A stretch of 64,000 nt of DNA from Beta vulgaris subsp. vulgaris (Eukaryota; Streptophyta; Magnoliopsida; Caryophyllales; Amaranthaceae), in NCBI RefSeq assembly GCF_026745355.1, contig NC_079206.1:35960262-36024261 (forward strand), written 5' to 3'. Positions 37,383-49,200 of the stretch are shown here, piece after piece (within the stretch, counting starts at the first letter, position 1; each line of letters opens with the position of its first letter). The notes below the pieces were generated by a model. It ran no database searches, had not been told where the DNA came from, and saw only the letters and a program-made list of their open reading frames with translations. A program made the position numbers and the translations under genes.

Positions 37383-39507
37383 CTGCTGCCGTGGTCCTTC
37401 CTTTTCGGCGCCTTCTTGATTCCTCCTCTTGTTGGTTGTTTTTTTTCTTCTTCCTCAAGATTCTATTAAAGACTATGTTTTTATGCTTTCTTTTAATGTT
37501 AATCATGATTATTGGTTTTAATTTACTGTTTTAATAAGTAATTTTGATTCATATATATTTTATTTTATAAGAATTAAAATTTAGATTTGTTTATTATGGT
37601 TAGATTGTAGTTTTCATCATTAAAGCATGGATTTTTAGGGTTTTAAATACTAGAAAACCATAGTAGCATGTTAGATACTATGAGTTTGATTTAGATTATG
37701 ATTTTAAACATGTTTTCATATGTTTAAAGAAGGTTTTATGATTTTAAAAGTTGCTGGAATTTCAGAAAGGATTTTATTTATGGAGTTTTAAGAATTTTAA
37801 TTACTAGTATGGTAGTACTATGCTAGAAATTAAAAGTACTTGGAGTTTTGATAGTAAAATCGGCTTTTGAATATATTTAAAGGGGATTTTTAATATTTTA
37901 GAGTTGCTGTATTTTTATTTAAGAGTTTGATTTTAGTTTATATTGATTTCTAGGTGAAGAATATTCTGTAGGAGACTTTTAAGGAGTTAAAAGTGGCCTG
38001 TCGACTAGTTTACACAAGGTACATACATACTTGTGTGCTATATGATTAGTATCATGATTTGAGGAGATAGAAATTTTAGTATCATGTATAGGAACTTGTT
38101 AAGTTCATATGTGATTTCTGGTATTATTAATTGTTACATGTTTTATGCCCGTGTGTGCAAGCATGTGATTTTGAGATTTATTATGAGTAAAAATTTTCAT
38201 GTTTGTATGGAATAATTGATGCAAGCATGTGGAAGAGGAATTTATTTATTAAATAGCATGAGGAATTTATTTATTAATTCGCATGAGGAATTAATATTTG
38301 TTATAGGAATTGAATCATGTTATTCATATGTTTCCTTATATTATTATTCTCACTATCTTATGAGGACTGTGAGCCTTATTTGGTAAGTTGATAAATTATA
38401 CCTTTGTAAAGATAAGTTGGATTGTTGGCTAGGTTAAACAAATATGATGGATTGAATTAAAGGAAAATAATCTTGGGTTGTAAGTTGTGATCACTTATTA
38501 AATCCTAAGATAAAAGAAGTTCAATTGTGATTACTGGATTATTATTTCTGTGTTGCTTGTATGTATGTCATAACAAGTAATAATTGGACTTGTGCACGTC
38601 TAGAGTTGGACATTGGGAGTTGGGGTTATGGTGAGCATGTCATGGCTTTTTTTGGGAGATGGATTGATCACCATCCCTACTATTATTTTAAAAGGTTCCT
38701 CGATATCGTAGTTCATTCTGGCATACGTGGTAGGCTGGTAGCTCCCGTATTTTGTCTTCTTAATGAAGGCATTGTTGGTGGGACAACTCAGGTCCAATAA
38801 CTATTCCATTTGAATAATTAAATGGTTTTTTAGAGTTAGTTCAGTAAAAATTATCCGCATAAATTTATATGATTATATTATTATTTATCACTGCATGTTG
38901 TTTATTAGTATCATGTAAGGAATGCTTATATTTTAGTATGTAGTACCCACCTTTGGTGTTTACGTACTTTGTTTGTGATTGTGATCATGGCTTTACCTTA
39001 TTGATCATGTGATGATCCATTTTGGTGAGCAAATTCAGTATAGCATTGACATTACAGGTTCTCAGATGTACATCATTGGGAATCTGGAATGGAGAGAATG
39101 TGTAACTAGTTTATTTTATTTTTCTGCATTTATAAGAACATAAGTTATTAAATTTGTTTGAGTAGACTCATTTAGAGTGTTTGGTTGTTTTAAATACTTA
39201 TTTATATATTTATAATAAAGTTAAAGATTAGTGATATGTTTTTAGTTGCAAAATTCTAAATAAGCCGATACGTTATCACACGGGCGATAATACTTGGGTA
39301 ATTCTCTAAATCGTCTATTATAAATGTATTTTTGAAAAGAGAGAATTATCGGGGTATTACAATGTAGATAACCTGTTTATTAAATAAATCGGGTCAGGAT
39401 TGAGTTTTTCAACCTATTTTTATATAAATAAGTTAGGTTTGGATTAAGAGATTCTTTACCTATATATTATTAACCCGAACACAAATCCGATCTGATTACA
39501 AGCCTAG

Positions 39508-39960
39508 TCATGTGGGATTGTGCTTGTAAAATAAAGATGATAGTTCAGCCTGCCATGAAATATTCAATAGTTGGGAGACTCCTCGTCGCAGGATAACCAT
39601 AAGTGGGACTGTCTTATCGATATTTCCATGTAGTAACCAATTATACCGAAATGTAAAGATATAATATACTTCAAAACTTGCGCAAACTTTACAGGACATG
39701 AATTTGAATTTCATGTACTGCGTTAGAGTCTTCACATTCGAGGTAATTCTTGGAAAAGACACTTTTACTTCAATAACACATTTCCAAACCAAATCCTGCT
39801 TTGCAGCAATGGCGACAGGTACATTTTCAATTATAATCGAACGATTATGGGTAATTTCACTTGGTTTGCCCAAGATCAAATATCCATAATATGGGGTACA
39901 CCAACTAACCCAGTTTACAGAAATATCAATATTGTTTACATAGTTATAATATGAAGCAAA
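39508..39960 (-). CDS. Unknown ORF, possible fragment of a host gene
   Basis: A minus-strand frame of about 145 codons without stops runs from about 39950 to 39508. It contains ISVNWVSWCTPYYGYLILG, a KFMSCKVCASFEVYYIF stretch and FRYNWLLHGN. It has no ATG at the start of the open stretch. The amino-acid mix looks coding-like (spaced Cys and Trp), but I recognise no family. It lies about 270 bp downstream of the uncoupling-protein stop, on the same strand. It may be an exon remnant or chance. Confidence 0.3.
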   Translation of the reverse strand, partial: FASYYNYVNNIDISVNWVSWCTPYYGYLILGKPSEITHNRSIIIENVPVAIAAKQDLVWKCVIEVKVSFPRITSNVKTLTQYMKFKFMSCKVCASFEVYYIFTFRYNWLLHGNIDKTVPLMVILRRGVSQLLNISWQAELSSLFYKHNPT

Positions 39961-40228
39961 AGTGATTTGCTAGAACTCAAAATAATGGATTCAGTAGCTA
40001 GGCAAGATGAAGAAGAAACATTATGAAGTAATAAGATCCTACTTGTGACTGTCTTTACAATTTATAAGCTCTTCATCTGCGTATAGTTCATTACTACTTC
40101 AGCCTTCAGATGTATGCCATGTGATATATTGCAGTTAAGTCATCTTTCAGACTGAGACAGCAAGGCCTTATTTCTCTTTAATAAGTTTTCAGGAGATTGC
40201 AAGTGAGAATGTTATCAAAATCCTTAAC

Positions 40229-43200
40229 TCAAGATGACTCCAAATTTCGCACAACCTTCTTTGCCTACCAAAGAGGAAGACAAGTTCAGCATGAAAAAAG
40301 ACAAAGTGCATTGATGAACTTAATTAAATGCGACAACCCCAAAGAACCCTAAGCTCTACTTTCTCCGTTTCACTTTCGATGCTATATAATGAAAGTGCAG
40401 AGTTTTAAGCAAGGTAGAGAAAGAACGTGGAGACCCACCACTTTTTAAATAAGATAACATTTGTTAAGAAATCAGTACGGGGTATTTAAAAGATTAAAGT
40501 GGCGAACCAACAATTTTTGAAGGGTAATAAGTTCTCCTAAAACCTCTCTCCACCCCGTCTCCTACAGAATTCTATTTTAAACACCACGAAGAGCGACAGG
40601 TATTATCAGGCGACCCTTCACCTTTTCGTGCCGTGTTGAAGGGGAAAGTCTGATCTACTAGTTAAAGCCTATAAGAAAAGTAGTTGAAACTCAAACCTGT
40701 TCCAAAGTCAAGAACATAATGACATTCCATGACCCAAGACGTCCAAAATTTGGGATAAATCCCTTGTAAAATGCAAGAGGACCCTGCAATACAAAGAAAT
40801 ATTATTTTGACTAAATAAATATATTTGGCACTAATCAAACGTCCCTTGTTAAGTAACACTTCAGGACACATAAAAAGATTTGAAAAGCCAGGGAAGAATT
40901 GAACAGCAATCTAATTAACTTAACAAAAGAAAACAAGTTACCATGTAACACAAACATTTTACTCAAATTAGGTTTTGAATAGACTTAGGCTATGTTTAGT
41001 TCACCTTTGTTTGCTTATTTCAAATCTAATCTAATCAGATCAGATCAGATCAGATCAGAAAAGAAAAAATAAGTTCAGATCAATTCAGATCCTGCTTATA
41101 TTTAAAAATCATTATTACTATTAAATATCTTTCATTACATATTAGTAACATTGAGACGAATCAAACAAGACCCCACATGACTATATTTTTTCTTATATAT
41201 TGAGAAAAATCTAAAAGATAAGATCTTGTAAATTAGATCAGTTCAAATCAGATCAGATCAAATCAGATTAGAAAAAATAAGTTCAGATCAGATCAGATAA
41301 GTTCAAATCAGAAAATTTCAGGTGAACTAAACATAGCCTTAATTAACTCTCAACTTTCCTTGGTGATGCTCTTAATAGATCAGATAGTGAAATTCTTTTA
41401 TTTTTATTTTAAATTATTTAGGAAAATTTGTCACAAAAAACATTTTATATAGAACTTTTGTGGGAAACCACATTTAAAGAAAAGGGCACCAAACCACCTT
41501 TTATATAGGACTTTTGTGGTAACCACCTTTTAAATAAAAAGTTGGCACCAAGCCACCTTTTATCAACTTTTTATTGTCTGAAAAGCCACCCCCTTGCCGA
41601 GTCTCTCAAATTAACCAAGAACTTTCGGCATTGAACTCAGCGTTAACTAAAACCCCATTTTCTCCACCCCCATTTCGAAAATTCCTATTTTGAGGATAAT
41701 GCTCTACCAACTCTCAGATTTCTTGAGTGAGAAAAAGCGAAACATATAGAGCGAAAACGGGGGTAAACAGGGGAGAAATGGGACGAAAAATAAAAGGGGT
41801 TTCTAGTTAGGTCCAAAATGTACTCTATTAAAGTAATTTCACACGATTTCCATATGATATCATTGGGGTCATCATTTTGAAGAAAGATTGAAAGCAAAAG
41901 AAAGCTTGGAAGAAGCAAATAAGTATGAAGTATGAACGTACATCATTCTTTAAGGTCTTGATAAAACAATCCAGCGTACTCTTGTATGTAGAATCTCCCA
42001 TCATTCTGGATTTAACCTGCAGTAGTATGTCAAGCATTAAATCCAATTTCAAGCAAGTTGTAACAGCATGTGGAGTAGGAAGCAAGCCTTTATTCAATAC
42101 TTAATTAAAAACATTATTATCATAAACAAACAAACCATACTCCTCAAAAAAAAGAATGTACCTTTAATCATGAGGAAGATACTAAAACTAATCATAACTT
42201 TTAAAAACCAAGAAAATGTTCCTCAAAAGATTCTTGTCCTAACAGTGAACTGGGAATGAATAAATAAATATATATAAACATACATTTATACAAACATACA
42301 TACATGCACACATACATAAGCATATGTACACAAATACACATGCACACACACACGCATATATAGAAAAGAGAGAGAGAGAGAGAGCTCACAAAATTTGAAC
42401 TAAAAAGACAAACAACGTGAGTTAAAGCTGAGATAAATGGGTTAATGTTGAGAGTTAAGCATATGTGTTAAAACATAAACACGATTAATTTACTCCGTCA
42501 CGTGATTGAGCTTTCAAATATGTACATGACACTCTAACTTGTTTAATTTATACTTCCTCCATTTTTTTATTAAGTGATTGACTTCCCTTATCTAGAAATG
42601 TCACAATAAGTGAATAATATCTCTAAATGGCAAAATAACTTCATTTTCTTTACAAAATTGCCATTACCTAATTTCACAAACCAACTTCATTCATTACCTC
42701 CTATCAACCTAACCCCTCATCAATTAAATCAATGACCTTCATATCACAATGCCATAGGAACATAGATTGCACCCCTTTCAAAGCCTCATATGACAGAGAC
42801 CCTCCCAACATGGGACACCACTTTCCTGCCTAAATGAATTACTCTCTGTAAAGGAGCTCATACTCGATGACCTAAGGGTCAATTACTTCAAGCACAACAG
42901 TACATGAAACAGCAAGCTGATGATGATATGGTTTATCTAAGGTTGCAACCATACACACAAAAATCCTTGGCGGGCAACATCAATGAGATGTTCTCGCTAA
43001 GGTACTATGGTCCTTTTGAAGTCTTGATACAATCGGGATTCACCCAATCTTTCATATTTCACAACTCAAAAAAGCCATTGGGGATAGCCCTTATTTGTCC
43101 AACATCCCTCCTCAATCGAGTGAAGGAAGAGCCTAAACAGAATAACTCGTGGAAGTGCTCATCGAGTAGAAATGGCTCCCTATATTTGAAGCCATTATGG

Positions 43201-46200
43201 AAGACCTCACTACCATCAATCAAAGGTTTCCATCCTTCCACCTTGATGACAAGGTGGCTCTTAGGGGCCACGTATTGAAGGGAATCCACCTACTGTCCCA
43301 CGCAACCCATCCTAGTCACCTATCGTAGGAGAAAAAGAGGTCCACGGGGGATCAATCCAACAAAAGAGAAAGGAGGACACGTGTGAGCTAGGTGGAGGTC
43401 AGCACCTCACATGACAAACTAGTTACAAAATATCAAGGATTTGGTACAAAGAATATTTCAGAGAATGTGCACGGAATAGAGAGGGGATTTGGTACAAAGA
43501 ATATTTCAGAGAATGTGCACGAAATAGAGAGGGTTATGACAGCTAGATAATCTTAGGAATGAAGCAAGAGGAGTAGCATATATCACGAGAGAAGGGAGCT
43601 GAATTATTTACTGTATTTCTTTTCTTCGGAGAGACCTAATCCTCTCGAATTGGTTAGGAGTTGTATTGAGGAAGATTACACTGATTTTCTTTTAATACAA
43701 TTTATCTATTCCTTAGTGACTAAAATTATTCTCTCTTAATTTTTGTTGTATGCTTGATTTGTGTGAGACTTAAGCTGATTCTCTAAAGAATGTTAGCGAT
43801 CGATAGTTTTATCAAGTAAGCGATCAAATTACCCTTTCTTTGTTAAATGCGGTCCTCAACTTTCTCTCTCTAAGTTTCTTAAGAACTATAAGTCACTTAA
43901 TAAAAAAATGCACGAAGTATTTAAGATTTTAGCACAAGGAGTTTTAAATGACTAAACTTATAAATGGCTTGACACAAGTTAAACACTAGAAAAGTGGTCT
44001 AGTGCTGAGAAATTCTCCATATTTCTAATTAGATAAAAGTTAAATAACGCAAAACGGCTAACACATTTAATTCAACAGGTTCGGATAGTTTGAAGCAAGC
44101 TAACCTATAATTATATTACTAAAGGGGTTAGGTTATTGTGAAGAGCTCATCAACTTGTTTATTACTTTATTTATAACACAAATAAGAACCCAACACGACA
44201 TGAAACAACCTGATATCTACTTCCTCTGTTTTTTTAGAGGCTAGACTTCTTGTTTTCAAGCAGTTCAATGCACTACTTTGAGCCTTAATATCTTCAGTTA
44301 TATATAATTAAATATTATTAATATGTAATATTTAGAAACTACACATTTTGACAAATCTAACAAAATCCCACTTGATTATTGATCCATGTGAGAGATAGTC
44401 ATTTTCTATAAATCCTAGTTGTGTTAGGATTTGTGTTATCTTTAGTAGGAATAGAACTCTTAAAATCCTAATCCTAGTAGGATTAGAACTCCTAGTTCTG
44501 TCAGGAGTCTTAATGTTTTAGTTTGGTTATAATTCTAGTTGAGTTAGAAATCCAAAACCTAGTTGAATTAGGATTCTAATTGGAGTAGAGTTATAATAGT
44601 AATAGGAGTCTAGTTAGGAGGAGCCAAGTTGAGCTTGTTCTACTTGGATCAGGAGTTGTTATTTCTTTGTTATCTTGATTTTAGTTCCCTAGCCTTAGTA
44701 GGACTAGGGTTTGCTTTCTCTTGCTTTGTCCTACACACCTATATAAGGCTTTTATATACATTAATAAAATCAGATTTGTTTGAGTTAAAGAAAGTGCATA
44801 TTTGCATAAGTTAGAGCGCAAGCTAACACTAGGATTCCAAGTAGCAAACCTAAAACAAACAACCGAGACTTGTTTGTCCATGCTCTTAACCGCGACTTAA
44901 GAGTAATATCCCTGAGTTTCGTAGTTTGTTCGTCCATAAATCATGAAACCACAAAAAGAGTTTGAAACAGCCACAATAAATCACATCAGGTGGTATCAGA
45001 GCAAGGCGACTGTAACGGCACGTGAGAGCGCGTGCGTGATCCAACTCGTGTTTTTTTGGGCTCGTTGGGAAGCTAACATAAAGGCCTACACGTGTCAAAA
45101 TTTCAGCTCATTCCGATTCGTAACGAAGTCACAGCAAGCACAAGCGTTTGACGAAAAATTCTGTCTTTTGGCCGAGGATGGTGAGTGAATGTTTAAAGAA
45201 GTTAGAGGACGATATGGGTCTCCTGGGGAATAAGATTGTGCAGTTGAATGCTACCCTAGATTTAGTGGTTGATGCTATTAAGGAGATGCAAACGAAACTA
45301 TTGGAGTTAAGAAACAAAACTGGTGAACGTTCCTACAACTCCTATGATCGACCACCACACAAGGAAGAGGAGATCAAACTAAGTGAACTTCCGGAATTTG
45401 ATGGTACTTTGGAGCTTAATGCTTACTTGGATTGGGAAAGGCGTATGGAGCGAATCTTTGATCATAAAAAGCTTAGTGATGAGAAGAGTTTTTCTTATGT
45501 TACTCTTAAATTTACAAAGTACACTTCTTTTTGGTTTAAGAATATGCAAGTGAGGTGAGAAAGAGAAGGGAAGGAGGCCATCTCTACGTGGATTGATTTG
45601 AAGCTTAAACTAAAGAAACGCTTTGTTCCACGTAATTAAAAGCAAGATTTGTTCTTAAAGTTTAATTCTTTGCAACAAATTCAATTAACCGTGGCACAAT
45701 ATGTACAAGAGTTTGAGAGGCTTTCAATGGCTTGCGATTGTAAGGATGAAGATGAGCAAAAGAGTGCCAAGTTTCTAATTCGACTCAATACCCCTGTTGC
45801 AAATCTCGTGGAATTCCAAGTTTATCATTCTTTTGACGAGCTATGCTCATTAGCAAGCAAGGTCGAGCGCCAACAAAAGGAGGCTAAGTGTAAGAGCTTT
45901 CGATCTTCGATTGTTACTAAATCTGAAGCTACATGTTCTTCACCAAAGTTGGATAATTTAGATAAAAGTAAGACTATAGATACGTCGGTGGTGGGGGATT
46001 CTAAAGCAAAGCAAGGACCTTTGACTTTGGGGCAGGTGATAATGAAGGGAAAGCAGTGTTTTAAATGCCAAGGACATGGGAACATAGCTCGACAATGTCC
46101 AAATATGGTTCTTGTTTCGTTGGAGGAGGATCCAAATGGAGCAGCAAGAGGAGGAAACGAGGGTGTTGGCTGCTAACAAGGCTTCTAATGCTTTTGAGGA

Positions 46201-49200
46201 GATGGAGGCTAACTTGTTTAGTACTAATTTGGTGCACCCGGAAGAGGAGAGGAAAGAGAGGAGAAGCATGATCCTTAGGCGTGCCTTGGTGGCGCAATCA
46301 ATCGAGGATGACAGGCATGAGTAACGTGAGAATTCATTTCAATCACGATGCTTGATCAATGGTAAGACTACTTATGTTGTTGCTCAAACTATTGTGAGTT
46401 TATTCAAAATACCTATGGAAATACATCCTAAACCTTATAAGTTGAGTTGGTTGAATGATGATGGTGGTGTATGGGTGAATAAGTGTGCATTAGTAGGCTT
46501 AGGGTGGGAACTTACATGGATCAATTATGGTTTGATGTTGTGCCTATGAGTGCTTGTGATTTATTACTTGGACGTCCATGCCAATCAGATCCCCAAGTCA
46601 TACATCATGGTCGAGATAATGTGTACTCGTGGTGAAAGATGAGGTGCGTTTTGGTCTCAAACCTTTACCTCCTAAATGTAAGTTAGTGCCTAGGGCGGCT
46701 GAAGTTGCGTAAAAATCGGATGAGTGTGTTGGCTATGTGTGCGTGAGTTCATGTAGGGGAGAGGAGCTAGATGCCGCAAGCAACAAGAAGGACCGAAGAG
46801 CTAAGATGCTACACCTTCGTCAAGATCTGCATCTAGGTGAAGGAGATTACGTTTAGTTATCACTTAGTGCTCAAAAGTTGCATCTAGATCACAAGAATGA
46901 TGAACCTATGGATGAGGGGCCGTTCAAGATCGTGAAGAAGATTGGCTATGCAACGTACAAAGTTCTGTTAGGCAAGGGGCTGTGCGCACCACTAAGGAGT
47001 GTTGATGTAGTGTTGCGTTTAGAAGACCCTAGAGGACAAAGATTGTTTTCAAGAGGGAGAGGATGATCCATGTGAGAGATGATCATTTTCTACAAATCCT
47101 AGTTGTGTTAGGATTTGTGTTGTCTTCCTAATTCTAGTACGAATAAGACTCTTAAAATCCTAATCTTAGTAGGATTAGAACTCCTAGTTTCGTTATGAGT
47201 CTTAATGTTTTAGTTTGGTTGTAATTTAGTTGAGTTAGAAATCCAAATCCTAGTTAGATTAGGATTCTAATTGGAGTATAGTTATAATAGTAATAGGAGT
47301 CTAGTTAGTAAGCGCCAAGTTGAACAAGTTCAACTTGGATTATGAGTTGTCATTTCTTTGTTATCTTGTTTTGAGTTTCCTAGCCTTAGTAGGACTAGGT
47401 TTTGCTTTGTCTTGCTTCGTTTTACACGCCTATATAAGGCTTTTATATTCATTAATAAAATCAGATTTGTTTGAGTTAAAGAAAGTGCATATTTGCATAA
47501 GTTGAGAGCAAACTAACACTAGGTTTCCGAGTAGTAAACCTAAAACAAACAACCGAGACTTGTTTGTCCATGCTCTTAACCGCGACTTAAGAGTAATATC
47601 CCTTAGTTTCATAGTTAGTTCGTCCATAAATCAGAAAACCACAAAAATCACATAAATTATATTTTTCCTTATACATAAGGAAGGACAAATCGGATAAGCT
47701 AAGTTCGTGCATAGTAATTATTATTGAAGCGTAAAACCAAAATAATACTAAGTATATATGAGGTGATTTTACATTTTAGGCCATTTTCTATAATGACCCT
47801 CACATTTGCACATCTATCTCAATTAATCCTCAGCTAAGAAATCATCATCAAACTTAATAATTTTCAGACAACCTGAAGAGTCCTATATAAGTACCCTCTA
47901 CAACTCACATATTCTCTAGAAATTCCATCTACGTATTAGAGTTTTTTCATATTTAACTTTATTATAGACATTTTAATTTTGTAATACAAGGTAATACAAA
48001 TGAAAATTTCAAAAGCAAACATTGGGTGCAGCCAATAGTTATATACTATGTTACGTGAACGCGTCTAGGAGTGTCGAGTATGGGTAAGGATCCGAGTGTT
48101 TGGTACGACACTTCTAAAAAATCAGGACACGGGGACTTTGTCCGAAATTTGGACACGGGTACGGGAAATTAATATCTTATAATATAAAATTTAATAATAA
48201 ATCCAATAATTTAAATCAACATAATAAAGGGAAATAAAAAGAAAGTACAAAAGTACCTTCACAACAAAAAAAAAGAGAAAAGAAGAAAAAGGGAGAGAGA
48301 CGGGAGAATAAAAAAGTAAAAAATTGAAACTTGTTTTTTGAGTCCCCCCACGTGACTATACACCCCTTTTTTCTTTTACAAAACTGCCCAGCCAACCATG
48401 AAGCCAGAAGCCGAAAACAAAAGACAACTGAGAGTAGCCACCATGCAGCCACCGGAAGCTTCTCACGACACCACGAAACCACCATGAATCTACTCGCCTC
48501 TCAATGACGACTTAAAGTCCTAAGTATTTGTCCTCTTCAATCTACATATAGTGCTTCAATTTTCAGATGTAAAGTTACAAACCCTAGATCTAAGTAGCCT
48601 AAATATGACGTTTTTCAAGAGTTTTCTTCTTCTCTTCTCTTCTCTTCTTATCATTCGAATTCTAGGGTCTGAGAATCTAGGGTTGCCCGTGTCCGAGTGA
48701 TACTTGCCGGATCTGAAACAGATTTTGTACCGGTGTCGGTGTCGTACTGTCGTACCGACACCAGTATTTGGCAAAATTTGCGAGTTCGGGTAACAGAGGT
48801 TATATATGACTATTTACCTCTGCGACGATAATTTCCAAAATCGTTACATAATTACATTGTACAAGTTGGGAGTTACATGAAATACGGATGCACGTGAGGT
48901 TTATTCCATAATATGGATTAAAACATAGGGTTACCTCATATAATTTCCTTATATAAGCACAAAGTACTTAAATATCTCAACTTCAAGTCTACATCTAGTG
49001 TATGTTAGGTGGCAAGAGTCGTTCGGGTCGGGTATAGGTTGGATCACCTCCGGTCGGGTCTATTTCATGTATTCTTGTTTTCGAGTGGGCTCGAATCCGA
49101 GTCCACACAATTAGGTCGCTTTTGGTTCGGGTCTGTTTTAGGTCATGTCAATATTTAAATGAATATATAATTAAAAAAGTATAATAATAACAAAATTAAA

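Larger units (their letters stand above)
36685..39361 (+). mobile_element. 2.68-kb gypsy-type solo LTR
   Basis: Termini are TGTAATCCTCC and GGGGTATTACA, flanked by ATGTA at 36680-36684 and 39362-39366. TATAAATA at 37102-37109 is followed by a CT-rich leader. The LTR also carries a (TA)n tract (36729-36783) and a 58-bp tandem duplication. No primer-binding site or internal region is next to either end, so it is a solo LTR. It interrupts the hAT-like MITE. Confidence 0.85.
36287..39506. mobile_element. hAT-like MITE split by a solo LTR
   Basis: The left arm from 36287 (TAGGGCTGGCAAAGGTGATC) and the right arm ending at 39506 (reverse complement TAGGCTTGTAATCAGATC) resemble each other for about 150 bp, including an AACAGGTTA block. 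Flanks ACGATGTG and GTCATGTG agree at 5 of 8 bases. Without the inserted LTR (36685-39361) the element would be about 540 bp, like the 14395-14952 MITE whose TIR it shares. Confidence 0.5.
44380..47655 (+). mobile_element. Deleted Ty3/gypsy element with intact LTRs
   Basis: LTRs lie at 44380-44989 and 47064-47655, both starting TGATCCATGTGAGAGAT. Flanks are an exact duplication ATTAT (44375-44379 and 47656-47660). The primer-binding site TGGTATCAGAGC lies at 44992-45003. The 2.07-kb interior holds a gag remnant, a protease-like trace (about 46350-46600) and a short integrase-tail piece (about 46878-47030). Reverse transcriptase, RNase H and most of integrase are absent. It is a non-autonomous deletion derivative, antisense to the UCP gene, in UCP intron 6. 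Confidence 0.9.

Noticed and set aside
44681..45317. Minus-strand ORFs around the 5' LTR and gag
   Set aside because: They are antisense to a clearly plus-oriented gypsy element and show no family resemblance.
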